The position numbers and the translations under genes were made by a program. A stretch of 64,000 nucleotides of DNA from Succinimonas sp045124755 (GTDB taxonomy: Bacteria > Pseudomonadota > Gammaproteobacteria > Enterobacterales > Succinivibrionaceae), in the NCBI RefSeq assembly GCF_045124755.1, contig NZ_JBGVMK010000207.1, one strand, 5' to 3'. Under the pieces are notes generated by a model. The model was not told the origin of the DNA, searched no databases, and was given only the letters and a program-made list of their open reading frames with translations. The first letter of the stretch is position 1. Every line of letters begins with the position of its first letter. Of this stretch, positions 44,170 to 53,947 are shown in pieces.

Positions 44170-45927
44170 TCAGCGCTGCCAATGAAGCCTCTTTGCCAGA
44201 AAATCCTTAATCCTTCCTGAAATCTTTTCGGAGCTTTGTTCCGGCGTTGCATTGGTTTCATAAGGATCATCCCGGTATTCAATCAGGGTTATTTCCTCAA
44301 AGGCAATATAGGCCAGATTTCCCGTCAGCTGCGAGCCCTTCAGCATAAGCGAGTCATATGCGTTTTCGGCGCGGAACTTCACGCAGAGCCCGGCGGCGCC
44401 TGACCGATCCTCAGCGGCCACGGGGTGGGTTAGCACCAGCTGCTCGCGTTTGTTTTTCCTGTCCGTAAGATAAAAGTCAACCTGCTCGCTGTCTGTGGCA
44501 ATTCTGCATTTCACGCATAGCACATATTCCCTGCCGCTGACTGTTGCCTGCTCCAAAGCAATGCAGGCACGAGCGCCGGCAGCCGCATCCCCGGAGAAGA
44601 GAAAGGCCGCTCCGCGAATGAAATGCTGCTCCCAGAATTTCGGCTGGAACTTAAAGGAGATCCCGGTACCGGTGACATGGAGACAGCGCCGGCCCTGAAG
44701 AGGTGTCACATCCTTGCCGCTGTATACTGCCAGAGCAGTCTCCGCTGCTTCCTGAAAGCTCGTCTTGCTGATTAAGGAATAAAAAACCTGAGTGCCCGGT
44801 GAGGAGCTGTGCTGCATGCCCTTAAATGCGGCGCCATTGCCCCCAAGCCAAACCAGAGGCTTTGCTTCCAGAAGGCGGATGTGATCTGCGGGCAGGCTTT
44901 CCAGAAAGATCTTCCCCTTGCGGCTGTTAACCAGAACCGCAGAAATGCCCTGCTTGCAATCCAGGCGCGGATCGCGCTTGTTAATGCCCCAGAAATCGCC
45001 GATGGTCAGATCGCCGTATCTGGGCAGGGTATGATAGCGGCATTGGATGCAGTGGGGGGGCATCATGACCCGCCGGTTAAAGGCCAGCTGATAAGTGTTA
45101 GCGGAATTGGGCACGGCAATGGTTCTGCCGCTGGCAAAGCCGACCTTGACAGCGTAGGTCTGCCATTTGCCGGCGGTCTTATTCCTGAATTCATACGATG
45201 CGGGAAGCTCCGGAAACGTCTCTTTAACGTATCTCGCAAAAAATTCCTGGGAGGGGGTGTAGGCGCAGAGCAGATCGATGCAGATAAGTCCGTCATAATC
45301 CTTTCTCAGAAAAGACCGCAGGCCCGCCACCTGACAGGGACAGCCGGAGAATAATACCTTCCGGCCTTTTCTGAGAAGAGCGGCTATTTCGGAAAACACC
45401 GTTCCCATGTAGCTCTGGAGATATTTTGATTTATGAAGGAGGGCTAAATCCTCTTTGTTATCAACTATCACATGCGCGGCCACAGGCTTAAGGGGAGCCT
45501 CTGAAACGGCAGCGGAAGCTTTCGGTTCTTTTTCTTCGGCAGCCGCCTTAAGGGAAGAACTCCAGTCTTTTTTCCAGGCGCATCCCGCAACACACCCGCC
45601 CTGCGCCAGAACATGTTCGGCCATGACGCCGAAGGCTCCGCCGCTGGCGGATTTCCGGAGGAGATCGGTGTCTTTGGCGGCAAACGCAAACAATGCCGGA
45701 GCGCGGGAATGCTGCCGGCGGGGCAGGTTTATCGCCGGACATACCCGATGACACAGGCCGCAGTGATCGCATTTATCCTGATCAATTGCGGGCACAAAAT
45801 ACCCGAACCGATCGGCTGTGAAGGACAGGGCCTTTCTGGGACATATGTTAATGCAGGCGCTGCAGCCCGTGCACATTCCGGGGGCAACTCCTTCGATAAC
45901 AGTCTGTTTATTGCGTTTTTCTTTCAT
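44170..45927 (-). CDS. FrhB-like iron-sulfur oxidoreductase with C-terminal module
   Basis: The N terminus carries two 4Fe-4S clusters, CTGCSACINICP (about 19-30) and CDHCGLCHRVCP (about 53-64). The coenzyme F420 hydrogenase/dehydrogenase beta-subunit domain follows, with SGCPCQVAGL near residue 193. Outside methanogens such proteins are often encoded next to polysaccharide pyruvyl transferases in surface-polymer loci, as here. About 190 C-terminal residues are extra and end in AYDSLMLKGSQLTGNLAYIAFEEITL, very like the end of the upstream gene product, so both proteins share an added module. It starts 12 bases after that gene. The flavin and redox partner are not evident. Confidence 0.82.
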   Translation of the reverse strand: MKEKRNKQTVIEGVAPGMCTGCSACINICPRKALSFTADRFGYFVPAIDQDKCDHCGLCHRVCPAINLPRRQHSRAPALFAFAAKDTDLLRKSASGGAFGVMAEHVLAQGGCVAGCAWKKDWSSSLKAAAEEKEPKASAAVSEAPLKPVAAHVIVDNKEDLALLHKSKYLQSYMGTVFSEIAALLRKGRKVLFSGCPCQVAGLRSFLRKDYDGLICIDLLCAYTPSQEFFARYVKETFPELPASYEFRNKTAGKWQTYAVKVGFASGRTIAVPNSANTYQLAFNRRVMMPPHCIQCRYHTLPRYGDLTIGDFWGINKRDPRLDCKQGISAVLVNSRKGKIFLESLPADHIRLLEAKPLVWLGGNGAAFKGMQHSSSPGTQVFYSLISKTSFQEAAETALAVYSGKDVTPLQGRRCLHVTGTGISFKFQPKFWEQHFIRGAAFLFSGDAAAGARACIALEQATVSGREYVLCVKCRIATDSEQVDFYLTDRKNKREQLVLTHPVAAEDRSGAAGLCVKFRAENAYDSLMLKGSQLTGNLAYIAFEEITLIEYRDDPYETNATPEQSSEKISGRIKDFLAKRLHWQR

Positions 45928-45939
45928 GAAACCCTGCCG

Positions 45940-47598
45940 TTATTTATCTCTGCCCACAACATCCACCGTATCAAAAGAAATATAGGAACCGCTCCCGGTA
46001 AGCTGAGCGGCGTCTATCATCAAAGAATCACAGCCGTCGTAAGCGGCGGTGAATCTCCCATAAAGATCCAGCCAGCGTTCCTGTCCCATCATGGATTTTC
46101 TGATGGTTAGCACAGTCTGAGCCTTTGGTGATGCGGAATTGCAGATGAAAATATCAACTGCCGGAGAAGCTGTCAGAAGCATCGCTCTGAGATGAATTTC
46201 ACATGATATCCCCCGGGGAATGCTTTTTCCCAGAGGAGCATAAACCGGAATCCGCGGGGCGTTTTCAGCCGGGGCTGCTAAGGAGGGGACAATAACGGCA
46301 TGATTCCTGATGGTGTGAAATTCCGCCATCCCGGGAAGCTTCGACGCAAACTTAAGCTTATCTGCCCGGAGAATGACCTTTCCGGAATAATGCTCCTCGG
46401 CAAAGCAGTCCCGCAGAGCTCCGCTTTCCTTAAGCTCCTGAAACAGGGGGCCCCGGGACTCAGCGGCTCCCAGAAGGGCATTACGGAGATAGGTCAGGGA
46501 TTGCTCCCGCGCCTCCGCGATTCTGGGCTTAATATCATCATAATTAAGTTCCCAGGGAAAAGTGAGCACCGGAACCCGCGGGGTTACCGTGCGGGTCGCG
46601 GGATCAATCCCGAACCTCGTAAACAGATCGCTTACCCGGGCATCGTTTGATTTTTCAGGAAACCAGGCGGGAGAGAAGAAAATCACCGGTTTGGAAAAGT
46701 TCAGCGCCAGGCATGTGCCATGAAAGCCGTCAGCGCAGACCAGACTCGCCTTGCTTACCAGATTGATAAAACCGGCCGGATCAGTTTCCGCGCAGTTATC
46801 CTGTGCCGTCCCGATGCCTGCTCTCCCGGAAAGCCAGACAATTTTAAGTCTGAGCCGCCTCGCCAAAGCCCGGATCTTTTTCTCGAACAGGGCGCGGTGA
46901 TCCAGAAAATACGCCAGCAGAAACCGGGATCCGGAACGCAGGATTTCTTCGATTTCCGGAGCATACCGGGGTTCTGTCATGGCGGACAGCCATTCCTCCG
47001 GCGTTAACAGCATAGTCGGATCCGTAACGCTGGCTACCGGACGGCCGGTAACTTCTGCAATCAGCGCGGCGCCTGAAGGCTCCCTTGCTGACAGATAGGC
47101 CACACCGGAAAGCCACTCTTTCCACTGCGGGATATTCTTCTCATGAGCGGCGGGGATGGTTTTCCACCCCACTGACGGAGCATAGCCAATCCTTTTCAAG
47201 GCAGGGGCAAACTGCAGGTACTGTTTTCCGGAAAACCAGAATCCGGCAGGCTTCCAGATCTGATCGCTGCCAGCGACAAAAGCGGCAAAGCTGTCAATTT
47301 CCTGGTTCTGGGCCGGGGATAAGGTCAGATCGTCGTTAATTTTCTGCAAAGCCGGGTTAAAGACAAAATGTTTATGCGTAAAGAGATCAAAGTTATAGCG
47401 CATTAAGTCGTCATCGTATCTTTTGGGATCCGCGTCCTTAAGCTCTGACGGCGGCGCATCTTTAATGAAATGGTCGTAATCAATCACTTCGCACCGGCAG
47501 CCGAGCTTCTCCATGGAGCGGTACAGGGCGAAGGATTGCAGGGTGCTGCCATAATTTGAGCCTAACCAGGCAAGATAAGCTACTTTAAATTCAGTCAT
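45940..47598 (-). CDS. Polysaccharide pyruvyl transferase-like protein with C-terminal module
   Basis: The first ~370 residues match the polysaccharide pyruvyl transferase (WcaK/CsaB) fold: AYLAWLGSNYGSTLQSFALYRSM at the start, FVAGSDQIWKP near 115, ICADGFHGTC-like VCADGFHGTCLALNFSKPVIFF near 285. These enzymes move pyruvyl groups from phosphoenolpyruvate to sugars of exopolysaccharide or wall polymers. The C-terminal ~180 residues form a separate beta-rich module ending CDSLMIDAAQLTGSGSYISF, shared with the downstream FrhB-like protein. The frame opens at 47634; I prefer ATG 47598 (MTEFKVAYLAW) because homology begins there, but neither start has a good Shine-Dalgarno. No glycosyltransferases are adjacent. 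Confidence 0.8.
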   Translation of the reverse strand: MTEFKVAYLAWLGSNYGSTLQSFALYRSMEKLGCRCEVIDYDHFIKDAPPSELKDADPKRYDDDLMRYNFDLFTHKHFVFNPALQKINDDLTLSPAQNQEIDSFAAFVAGSDQIWKPAGFWFSGKQYLQFAPALKRIGYAPSVGWKTIPAAHEKNIPQWKEWLSGVAYLSAREPSGAALIAEVTGRPVASVTDPTMLLTPEEWLSAMTEPRYAPEIEEILRSGSRFLLAYFLDHRALFEKKIRALARRLRLKIVWLSGRAGIGTAQDNCAETDPAGFINLVSKASLVCADGFHGTCLALNFSKPVIFFSPAWFPEKSNDARVSDLFTRFGIDPATRTVTPRVPVLTFPWELNYDDIKPRIAEAREQSLTYLRNALLGAAESRGPLFQELKESGALRDCFAEEHYSGKVILRADKLKFASKLPGMAEFHTIRNHAVIVPSLAAPAENAPRIPVYAPLGKSIPRGISCEIHLRAMLLTASPAVDIFICNSASPKAQTVLTIRKSMMGQERWLDLYGRFTAAYDGCDSLMIDAAQLTGSGSYISFDTVDVVGRDK

Positions 47599-47669
47599 AA
47601 CAGAGACTTTTTTCAGCAAAATGCGAAATAACATTTATAACAATGTCAGGTATATTCATAACCGAATCT

Positions 47670-47690
47670 AAATCTGAAAACAGATTTTTT
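47670..47690 (+). terminator. Small T-tailed hairpin in a divergent intergenic region
   Basis: AAATCTG and CAGATTT with an AAAA loop, followed by three more T. It lies 72 bases upstream of the minus-strand gene start at 47598 and has no plus-strand gene before it. It may be an attenuator for the plus-strand protease transcript or a fortuitous hairpin. The rest of the 426-bp gap (47599-48024) shows no gene that I can support. Confidence 0.4.
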
Positions 47691-48024
47691 GCTCCAGGTT
47701 CACGAATTCCGGACCCGCGAGACTCTTTGCGGGGAGGCTCCATTTCAAAGATTATGCCTCTTTCACAAGGCAGTGAGGCGGTGCTTAAGACTTCAGGGAA
47801 CCGTAAAAAAGGGATATGATAAAAGGATACCCTCTCTTAGTGTACTAAAAAAACCGCGGGCCTGGCAAAATTGTTTCAGGCCTGGATTACGGACAAAACA
47901 GCAAGGCATTGTCTGGCAGGAAGGCGGGCCTGGCAAGGCAGAAGGCCCATGTTCTGAGATGAAGCCGGGCCGGACGGGCCATGGTTTTGCGGGCCCGGGA
48001 ACGGTGATGTTTAAGGAGTGATTT

Positions 48025-50403
48025 ATGAAGAAAAGATTCAGCATGAAAGCGGGCGCTCTGGGCGTATTTCTGGCGGCTTTCGCCATGACGGGCTGTCATC
48101 ACGACAGCCATCATGAGTCTCAGGAACCGCTTCCGGCTCCCGCCATGGGGCTGGGCGACGACGGCAATGTGCTTACCGGAGATCCGGTGACTGTCTACAC
48201 GTTCTATGCCACTGACGTTACTGCCAAATACGGGCGGCTTACCCCGGTTTCCGAAGAGCCTCCCGCCGCTCCTGCCGGGGCTCAGGAAGCGGACGCGGTT
48301 CCGGCTCCCGTGACCTGGCATTACGTGCTTCCGGCCGAGGTATTTCAGGATCGCTCCCTGAAGTTTCCCCTGGAGGAGGAATTCACCTTAAAGAACAAAG
48401 ACAAGACCGTTACCGAGAAAGTCCTTATCGGAGATCCCGGCGGGAACGCGGCCGGCATTGATCCTCTGGTGCCGTTCCAATGGCATATCTATAACAACGG
48501 CGAAGAAAAGTTTGAATTGCCCCAGGCTCCCCTGGCCGGCATTGATCTTCGGGTTATCGAAGCCTGGCATCTTCTCACTGCGGGCAATGTGAAGGTTCCC
48601 GGAGCAGGAGTTCATGTAGCGGTGTTTGACAGTCAGGTGGATTTCCGGCATGAGGATCTGGCATCCCGGAAATATGAAAACACCGCGATACCGGATCCCG
48701 GGAATATCCGCAACCAGCCGGGGCCGGCGCTCGAAAAGCTTGAGGAAGACTGCGAGGACATTCACGGCACCGCCGTGGCCGGCCTTATTGCCGCTGACGG
48801 CAATAACGGCGCCGGCGGTACCGGCATTGCCTTCGGCGCCGCCATTACCTCCTACCTTATGGACGAGGATGAGATCCTGGGAGATAAAAGCTTCCGCTTT
48901 GCCAAAACAGATCCTGATGACGAGGATGACTTTCCGGTTTACGATGATGACGACGATGACGATGATGACGACAAGGACATCGATCCGGATTTAGACAGCT
49001 TCTCCTTTGTGGACGAGGATCCGGAGGAGACTTATAGGATCAAGCAGGCGCTTGATGCCAATATGACGGAAATGTTCCGGCTCAGCGGAGACCGGAAGGA
49101 CACCGATATCATCAACATGAGTCTCGGTTTTGACTATCTTACCTATAACAGCCCGGAAACCTGGTCTCTTCTTGACGGCCTCAGGGACAAAGGCATCTCC
49201 TTATTCAAGGCCATGGGCAACGAATATGAAGATACCGAAAGCAATATCATTGACGAGGAATACGACAAATATACCGGTCTGGAAAGACAGTTCAACATGA
49301 ACAGCCCTGTGGAACGGCATCCCTACGTGATTACCGTGGGAGCGGTAAACGCTCTGGGCGCCAAGAGCAGCTACAGCTCCTGCTCCGCCGGCCTCTGGGT
49401 TGCCGGTCTGGGGGGAGAAGAGGGCTACAACGGCTCCCTTACTGACTCCGCCGCCCTGGTAACCACTCTTTCCAGCTACGATCCCCGTCTCTACGATGAT
49501 CTGGACGAGGGTACTCCCTTCAGAAATATGCCGGGCACCGCATATTACACCGCTAAGATGAACGGCACCTCGGCAGCCACTCCAACGATTGCCGGCGTTG
49601 CCGCCCTGGTGGTCAGCGCGAAACCGGACATCACGGTGCCGCAGATGCGCTACATCCTGGCCCGGACGGCCCGGAACGATGAGGTTCTCCCCACCCTGAC
49701 CGTTCCCTCTCAGGATACCTACATTGCGGACATCGGGGAAAACGCCAATTTTGGCTGGCAGACCAACGGCGCCGGCATGAGACATTCATCCTTCTACGGC
49801 TTCGGTCTTGCTGATGCGGCGGGCGCGGTGCAGCTGGCCTTCGGCTGCGCTGATGACGAGGGGTGCCTGAAGAGAGCCGAGCTTCCGAAGCAGTATACCG
49901 CCGAGAAGGTCTCCTGTTCCTATGAGGATCCGGAAACCCGGAATGGGGTGATCTGCTCCGTGTCCGGCCTTAAGGACAGCGCGGGATCTCCGCTGACCAA
50001 TGAATTGGAGGTGGATGCTCTCACCGTCAACCTGGCGGGCTACGGCTTTGTCTTGGAGGGTCAGACCGCTCCGGCCTGCATCGGCCTTAATGAAGATGAA
50101 GTCTCCCGGGAATTCCGGAAGGGGGTGGTTAACGCCAATAATGTAACCCAGATCTTCATGACTCATTCCGGCACTCAGGTAAAGTCCATGCTTAAGCCCT
50201 GGTATGCCGCCTGGGACTACTACGGCGCCAATGCCTGGAGGGACGTTGCTTCTGAGGACAATCCTCTGGAAATCCCCGCCGCTGACTTCTATCTCGAAAA
50301 GGTCTCCGGAGATACGGTCTTTACCGTAACCATCCGCTCCCAGTGCCGCCTTAAGGCCGAGGATCTTAACCGCACGGCCCGGGTAACGGTGTACGGCTAC
50401 TGA
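48025..50403 (+). CDS. Subtilisin-like serine protease, lipoprotein
   Basis: 792 residues. The signal peptide ends in AMTGC, a lipobox with Cys24, so the protease is lipid-anchored. The S8 triad is visible: Asp202 in VAVFDSQVD, His247 in DIHGTAVAG and Ser516 in NGTSAATPTIAG. A GAAIT-type strand and a long acidic insertion lie between His and Ser. The insertion contains ten consecutive Asp (307-316) encoded by a GAY-repeat tract at 48943-48972, a likely calcium-binding or length-variable loop. About 200 C-terminal residues form a beta-rich domain resembling the P domain of proprotein-convertase-like enzymes. It is presumably secreted to degrade external protein. Start ATG with AAGGAG upstream. 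Confidence 0.92.
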   Translation: MKKRFSMKAGALGVFLAAFAMTGCHHDSHHESQEPLPAPAMGLGDDGNVLTGDPVTVYTFYATDVTAKYGRLTPVSEEPPAAPAGAQEADAVPAPVTWHYVLPAEVFQDRSLKFPLEEEFTLKNKDKTVTEKVLIGDPGGNAAGIDPLVPFQWHIYNNGEEKFELPQAPLAGIDLRVIEAWHLLTAGNVKVPGAGVHVAVFDSQVDFRHEDLASRKYENTAIPDPGNIRNQPGPALEKLEEDCEDIHGTAVAGLIAADGNNGAGGTGIAFGAAITSYLMDEDEILGDKSFRFAKTDPDDEDDFPVYDDDDDDDDDDKDIDPDLDSFSFVDEDPEETYRIKQALDANMTEMFRLSGDRKDTDIINMSLGFDYLTYNSPETWSLLDGLRDKGISLFKAMGNEYEDTESNIIDEEYDKYTGLERQFNMNSPVERHPYVITVGAVNALGAKSSYSSCSAGLWVAGLGGEEGYNGSLTDSAALVTTLSSYDPRLYDDLDEGTPFRNMPGTAYYTAKMNGTSAATPTIAGVAALVVSAKPDITVPQMRYILARTARNDEVLPTLTVPSQDTYIADIGENANFGWQTNGAGMRHSSFYGFGLADAAGAVQLAFGCADDEGCLKRAELPKQYTAEKVSCSYEDPETRNGVICSVSGLKDSAGSPLTNELEVDALTVNLAGYGFVLEGQTAPACIGLNEDEVSREFRKGVVNANNVTQIFMTHSGTQVKSMLKPWYAAWDYYGANAWRDVASEDNPLEIPAADFYLEKVSGDTVFTVTIRSQCRLKAEDLNRTARVTVYGY

Positions 50404-50439
50404 GGATAATGCCGGCAGAGCGGCAATCGTGTTAGAATC

Positions 50440-50478
50440 TCCCCCGGGAAAAAACTGTTTTTCCGGGGGACTTCTTTC
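50440..50478 (+). terminator. Intrinsic terminator of the subtilase gene
   Basis: TCCCCCGG...CCGGGGGA continues into A5/T5 pairing around an ACTG loop, 13 bp with one bulge. CTTCTTTC follows. It is 37 bases past the stop. Confidence 0.8.
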
Positions 50479-50540
50479 AGATAAGAGGAACAAGGGAAAT
50501 AGGAGAAATAAGAGGATAAGGGGAATAAAGGAGAGAAGAA

Positions 50541-50795
50541 ATGGCTCATTTTGATTATGAAACTCAGGGTACCTGCGCCCGGGTGATTTCGTTTGACATG
50601 GATGACAATCATGTCGTTACCAATGTGAAGTTTTTCGGGGGCTGCGATGGCAATCTTAAGATGATCTCCAAGCTGGTGGAGGGCATGCGGGGCGAGGAGA
50701 TCGTGGCCAAATGCTCCGGCAATCTCTGCCGCAATAAAGGCACCTCCTGCGCCGATCAGCTGGCCCGGGGCGTCAAAAAGGCTCTGGAGGGCTGA
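50541..50795 (+). CDS. TSCPD domain protein (TIGR03905 type)
   Basis: 84 residues, the usual length of this small family. The name-giving motif reads TSCADQLARGV near the C terminus, with further cysteines in GGCDGNLKMI and CSGNLC. The same domain occurs at the C terminus of some vitamin B12-dependent ribonucleotide reductases, where the cysteines may bind metal. The stand-alone form has no defined role. AAAGGAG precedes ATG 50541. It is convergent with the aminotransferase gene and separated from it by a shared terminator hairpin. Confidence 0.88.
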   Translation: MAHFDYETQGTCARVISFDMDDNHVVTNVKFFGGCDGNLKMISKLVEGMRGEEIVAKCSGNLCRNKGTSCADQLARGVKKALEG

Positions 50796-50834
50796 GCCCC
50801 GGCCTGGCTCAGTTCTCTCAGCAGGACAAAATAA

Positions 50835-50876
50835 TACCGCCGGACAGAGGCTGCTCTGTTCCGGCGGTACTCTTTT
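50835..50876. terminator. Bidirectional terminator between convergent genes
   Basis: TACCGCCGG plus ACAGAG pair with CTCTGT plus CCGGCGGTA, a ~14-bp stem with one bulge and a GCTG loop. The plus side tail is CTCTTTT, and a T-rich tail is also present on the minus side. Confidence 0.82.
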
Positions 50877-50946
50877 AAAGACCGGAAAAACAGCACCGCG
50901 CGGGCGCTGATTTTTCTGCCTGCTTCTTTCCCCTTGCTCTTTCTTC

Positions 50947-52137
50947 TTACATGTAGCTCTCAAAAAGCTTTCTGAAGGCCGGCATGGAGCGGGTAATCAT
51001 GTCTCCGGACACGCAGTAGGCAATGCGGACATAGCCCGGGCACCCGAAGTCATCGCTGGGCACCAGAAGGAGGTCAAACTGTTTAGCTCTTTCGCAGAAG
51101 CTCACGGCATCCTCCTCCAGCGCTTTCACAAAGAGGTAGAAGGCGCCGTCGGGAGGCACGCAGGTGTAGCCGATTTCCGTAAGGCCGTTAAGAAGGAGAT
51201 CCCGGTTTTTGGCATAAATGCTGAGATCCGAGGTCAGGGGAGCGCATTTGGTGATGACGTGCTGCCACAGGGCGGGAGCGCAGATAAAGCCCAGGGATCT
51301 GCCGGCGCCGCAGATGGCTGCGTACATCTTTTCCCATTCCGGCATGGTGTCGGGCACCAGCACATAGCCGATACGCTCTCCCGGGAGAGAGAGGCCCTTG
51401 CTGTAGGAATAGCAGACCAGGGTATCCGGATAGAAGCTGGCGGTGAAGGGAGTTTTTTTGCCGTTGTAGGCGATTTCGCGGTAGGGCTCGTCGGAAATGA
51501 TGTAAATCGGGTGTCCGAACTCCTGACTCTTGCTCTTAAGGAGAGCGGCGAGGGCCTTAATCTCCTCTTCCGGATAGATGACGCCGGAGGGGTTATTGGG
51601 AGAGTTCAGAATTATTGCGGCGGTATTGGCGTCCAGACACTTCTCCAGGGCCGGAAGATTGATGCCGAAGGAGGGCAGGGCCGGAGGCACTACCCGGCAT
51701 TCGGCGCCGCGGGATTCGATAAATACCCGGTATTCGGTGAAGAACGGAGCCAGCACCAGAACATTCTGACTGTGACTGTCGATGACGGCCTGAAGACAGA
51801 TGGTCAGGGAGGCGGCGGCCCCGCAGGTCAGGTACAGGTTGTTTCCGGTATAGGAGGCGCCGAAGCGCTGGTTAAGATCCTGGGCGATGGCATTCCGGGC
51901 GGAGGGATCCCCTTGGGCGGAGGTGTAGCCGTGGAGTTTCGTGGTGGGCTTCACGGTTTCCAGCAGGGAAACTGCGGTGTCCTTTACCGCTTCCGGAGTC
52001 TCCACGCTGGGGTTCCCGATGCTGAAGTCATAAACGTTGTCCGGGCCGACCTCGGCGATTCTTTTCTTGCCGTATTCAAAAAGCTCCCGGATCACGCTTC
52101 TCCGGGAACCCAGTTCATACATTTTCTGGTTTAACAT
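50947..52137 (-). CDS. Class I/II aminotransferase, PLP-dependent
   Basis: A fold-type I PLP enzyme of 396 residues. The PLP lysine is in SYSKGLSLPGERIGY near residue 235. The substrate and PLP contacts NSPNNPSG (about 180) and SDEPYREI (about 209) and a C-terminal Arg in YVRIAYC are present. It resembles the aspartate/aromatic aminotransferase-like subgroup (Ib) that handles Asp, Ala or aromatic amino acids, and I cannot fix the substrate. No biosynthetic gene cluster surrounds it. The ATG at 52137 directly follows TAAAGGTAATGC-like sequence with a modest Shine-Dalgarno (AAGG). Confidence 0.88.
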   Translation of the reverse strand: MLNQKMYELGSRRSVIRELFEYGKKRIAEVGPDNVYDFSIGNPSVETPEAVKDTAVSLLETVKPTTKLHGYTSAQGDPSARNAIAQDLNQRFGASYTGNNLYLTCGAAASLTICLQAVIDSHSQNVLVLAPFFTEYRVFIESRGAECRVVPPALPSFGINLPALEKCLDANTAAIILNSPNNPSGVIYPEEEIKALAALLKSKSQEFGHPIYIISDEPYREIAYNGKKTPFTASFYPDTLVCYSYSKGLSLPGERIGYVLVPDTMPEWEKMYAAICGAGRSLGFICAPALWQHVITKCAPLTSDLSIYAKNRDLLLNGLTEIGYTCVPPDGAFYLFVKALEEDAVSFCERAKQFDLLLVPSDDFGCPGYVRIAYCVSGDMITRSMPAFRKLFESYM

Positions 52138-52434
52138 GATGCATTACCTTCATAAGATAAAAGTGACCGGCAATAGTATACACCTCTCCCGGAAAACCGC
52201 CGGAAATCTCCGGAGGCGGGACTTCCTTATGCAGCCTTCCTCTCAGTTCCGCTCCTCTCTCCCGTTTCACAGCCGCTGTTTATGAGAAGGAAGATTGAGA
52301 TGATGGAAGACTGAGAGGCGGAAGACTGTGAAAATGCTGCGCTCTTTTCCGCAGGGCCGATGTCTGTGATAAATGTTTTCATGCCGGCTCTGATTCCATT
52401 AAAATAGCCGGAAACAGTTTTTTGCGAGGTGTTT

Positions 52435-53748
52435 ATGGGCGCTTGTCGTGTCGGATTTATTTCTCTGGGCTGCTGCAAGAATCTGGTGGATTCCCAGAAC
52501 ATCATCACTCTTCTGATGAAGAAGGGGTATCAGGTCAGCTCCACCTATGAGGGCGCGGATGCGGTGATTGTAAACACCTGCGGCTTTATCGAGGATGCGG
52601 TTAAGGAGTCTCTGGAAGTTATCGGGGAGGCTTTGGAGCATTGCCCCAATGTGATAGTCACGGGCTGCCTCGGGCCGAACCGGAAGCTTATTCTGGATAC
52701 CTGGCCCGGAGTGAAGGCCATTACCGGCCCCCACAGCGCTCCCGCGGTGCTTCAGGAAATGGAAAGGCTTTTTGCCCTCCCCGCGGAAACCCCGGCAGGG
52801 CGGGTGCTTCCCGGCGGGATTCTCCTTACCCCGCCCCACTATGCTTATCTCAAAATCTCCGAGGGCTGCTCCAATAAATGCACCTTCTGCATTATTCCGC
52901 ATCTTCGGGGCCCTCTGGAATCCTTTCCGGGGGAGGAGCTTATTGCCCGGGCCCGGAACTACGCTGCCCGCGGGGTCAAGGAGCTTCTGGTGGTGGCTCA
53001 GGACACCTCGGCCTACGGCATTGACCGGGGTTATCCGGGGTTTTTGGGGCATGAGAGAGGGGATCTTTACGCCCTTATGGAGGAGCTCTCCCGGCTTAAG
53101 GTCTGGCTCCGGGTGCATTATGCCTACCCCTATCCCCACGTCACCCGTCTTATTGAAATGATGGCGGAGGGCAAGGTTCTTCCCTACATGGATGTGCCCT
53201 TTCAGCATGCGAGCCGGCATATGCTTCAGCTGATGAAGCGGCCCGGGGATGCGGACAGAATTCTGGAAACCGTTTCCCGCTGGAGAAATATCTGTCCCGA
53301 TATCACCGTGAGATCCTCCTTTATCGTGGGCTTCCCCGGAGAAACCGAGGAAGATTTCGCAGAGCTTCTGGAATTTATCCGGGAAATCCGTCTGGACAGA
53401 GTGGGCTGCTTTGCCTTCAGCCCCATGCCGGAGGCTCCGGCCAGCTCCTTCCCCGGGCAGATCCCCGCGGAGGTGAAGCAGGAGCGCTATGAACGCTTCA
53501 TGGAAGTCCAGCAAAAGATTTCCGCCGCAAAGATGCAGGCAAAAGTCGGCACCGTCCAGGAGGTTCTGGTGGATACCGTTGATGCAAAGGGCATCATTTC
53601 CCGCACCAAGGCCGATGCTCCGGACATTGACGGCGTCATGTACCTTCACGCTCCCCGGGGCCTTCGGGTCAGGCCGGGGGATCTTCTGCGGGCCCGGGTT
53701 ACCGCCAGCGATGAGTACGATCTGGAGGGGGATATCATTGCGGACTGA
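52435..53748 (+). CDS. rimO: Ribosomal protein S12 methylthiotransferase RimO
   Basis: Radical-SAM enzyme that adds a methylthio group to Asp89 of ribosomal protein S12. The N-terminal MTTase domain has cysteines for an auxiliary 4Fe-4S cluster (SLGCCKNLVDS, VNTCGFI, VTGCLG). The radical-SAM cluster is in CSNKCTFC near residue 143, and a C-terminal TRAM domain ends the protein. The sequence follows RimO rather than MiaB (LGCCKNLVDSQ). I start at ATG 52435 with GAGG five bases upstream, not the GTG at 52429. At 437 residues it has the normal length. Confidence 0.97.
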   Translation: MGACRVGFISLGCCKNLVDSQNIITLLMKKGYQVSSTYEGADAVIVNTCGFIEDAVKESLEVIGEALEHCPNVIVTGCLGPNRKLILDTWPGVKAITGPHSAPAVLQEMERLFALPAETPAGRVLPGGILLTPPHYAYLKISEGCSNKCTFCIIPHLRGPLESFPGEELIARARNYAARGVKELLVVAQDTSAYGIDRGYPGFLGHERGDLYALMEELSRLKVWLRVHYAYPYPHVTRLIEMMAEGKVLPYMDVPFQHASRHMLQLMKRPGDADRILETVSRWRNICPDITVRSSFIVGFPGETEEDFAELLEFIREIRLDRVGCFAFSPMPEAPASSFPGQIPAEVKQERYERFMEVQQKISAAKMQAKVGTVQEVLVDTVDAKGIISRTKADAPDIDGVMYLHAPRGLRVRPGDLLRARVTASDEYDLEGDIIAD

Positions 53749-53947
53749 CCCCCGGGCAGGTTTTTCAGGAGTCTGTTAGCTCCCTCACGGTTATCTCCGG
53801 ATGGGTTTTGTATATAATTGAGCGGTTTTTTGCACCTCCGGATGTAACCTTTTCCGGCCGCGGACGTTATCAGGCGCCGGAGAATTCTTTTTGGCGCTCC
53901 GGCTTCTTTATCGCAGAGCCGGTTTAAATAGCCGACAAAGTTGTCAA

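Noticed and set aside
47689..48021. 110-residue plus-strand frame before the subtilase gene
   Set aside because: No Shine-Dalgarno and low-complexity composition; it occupies the promoter/leader region of the protease gene.
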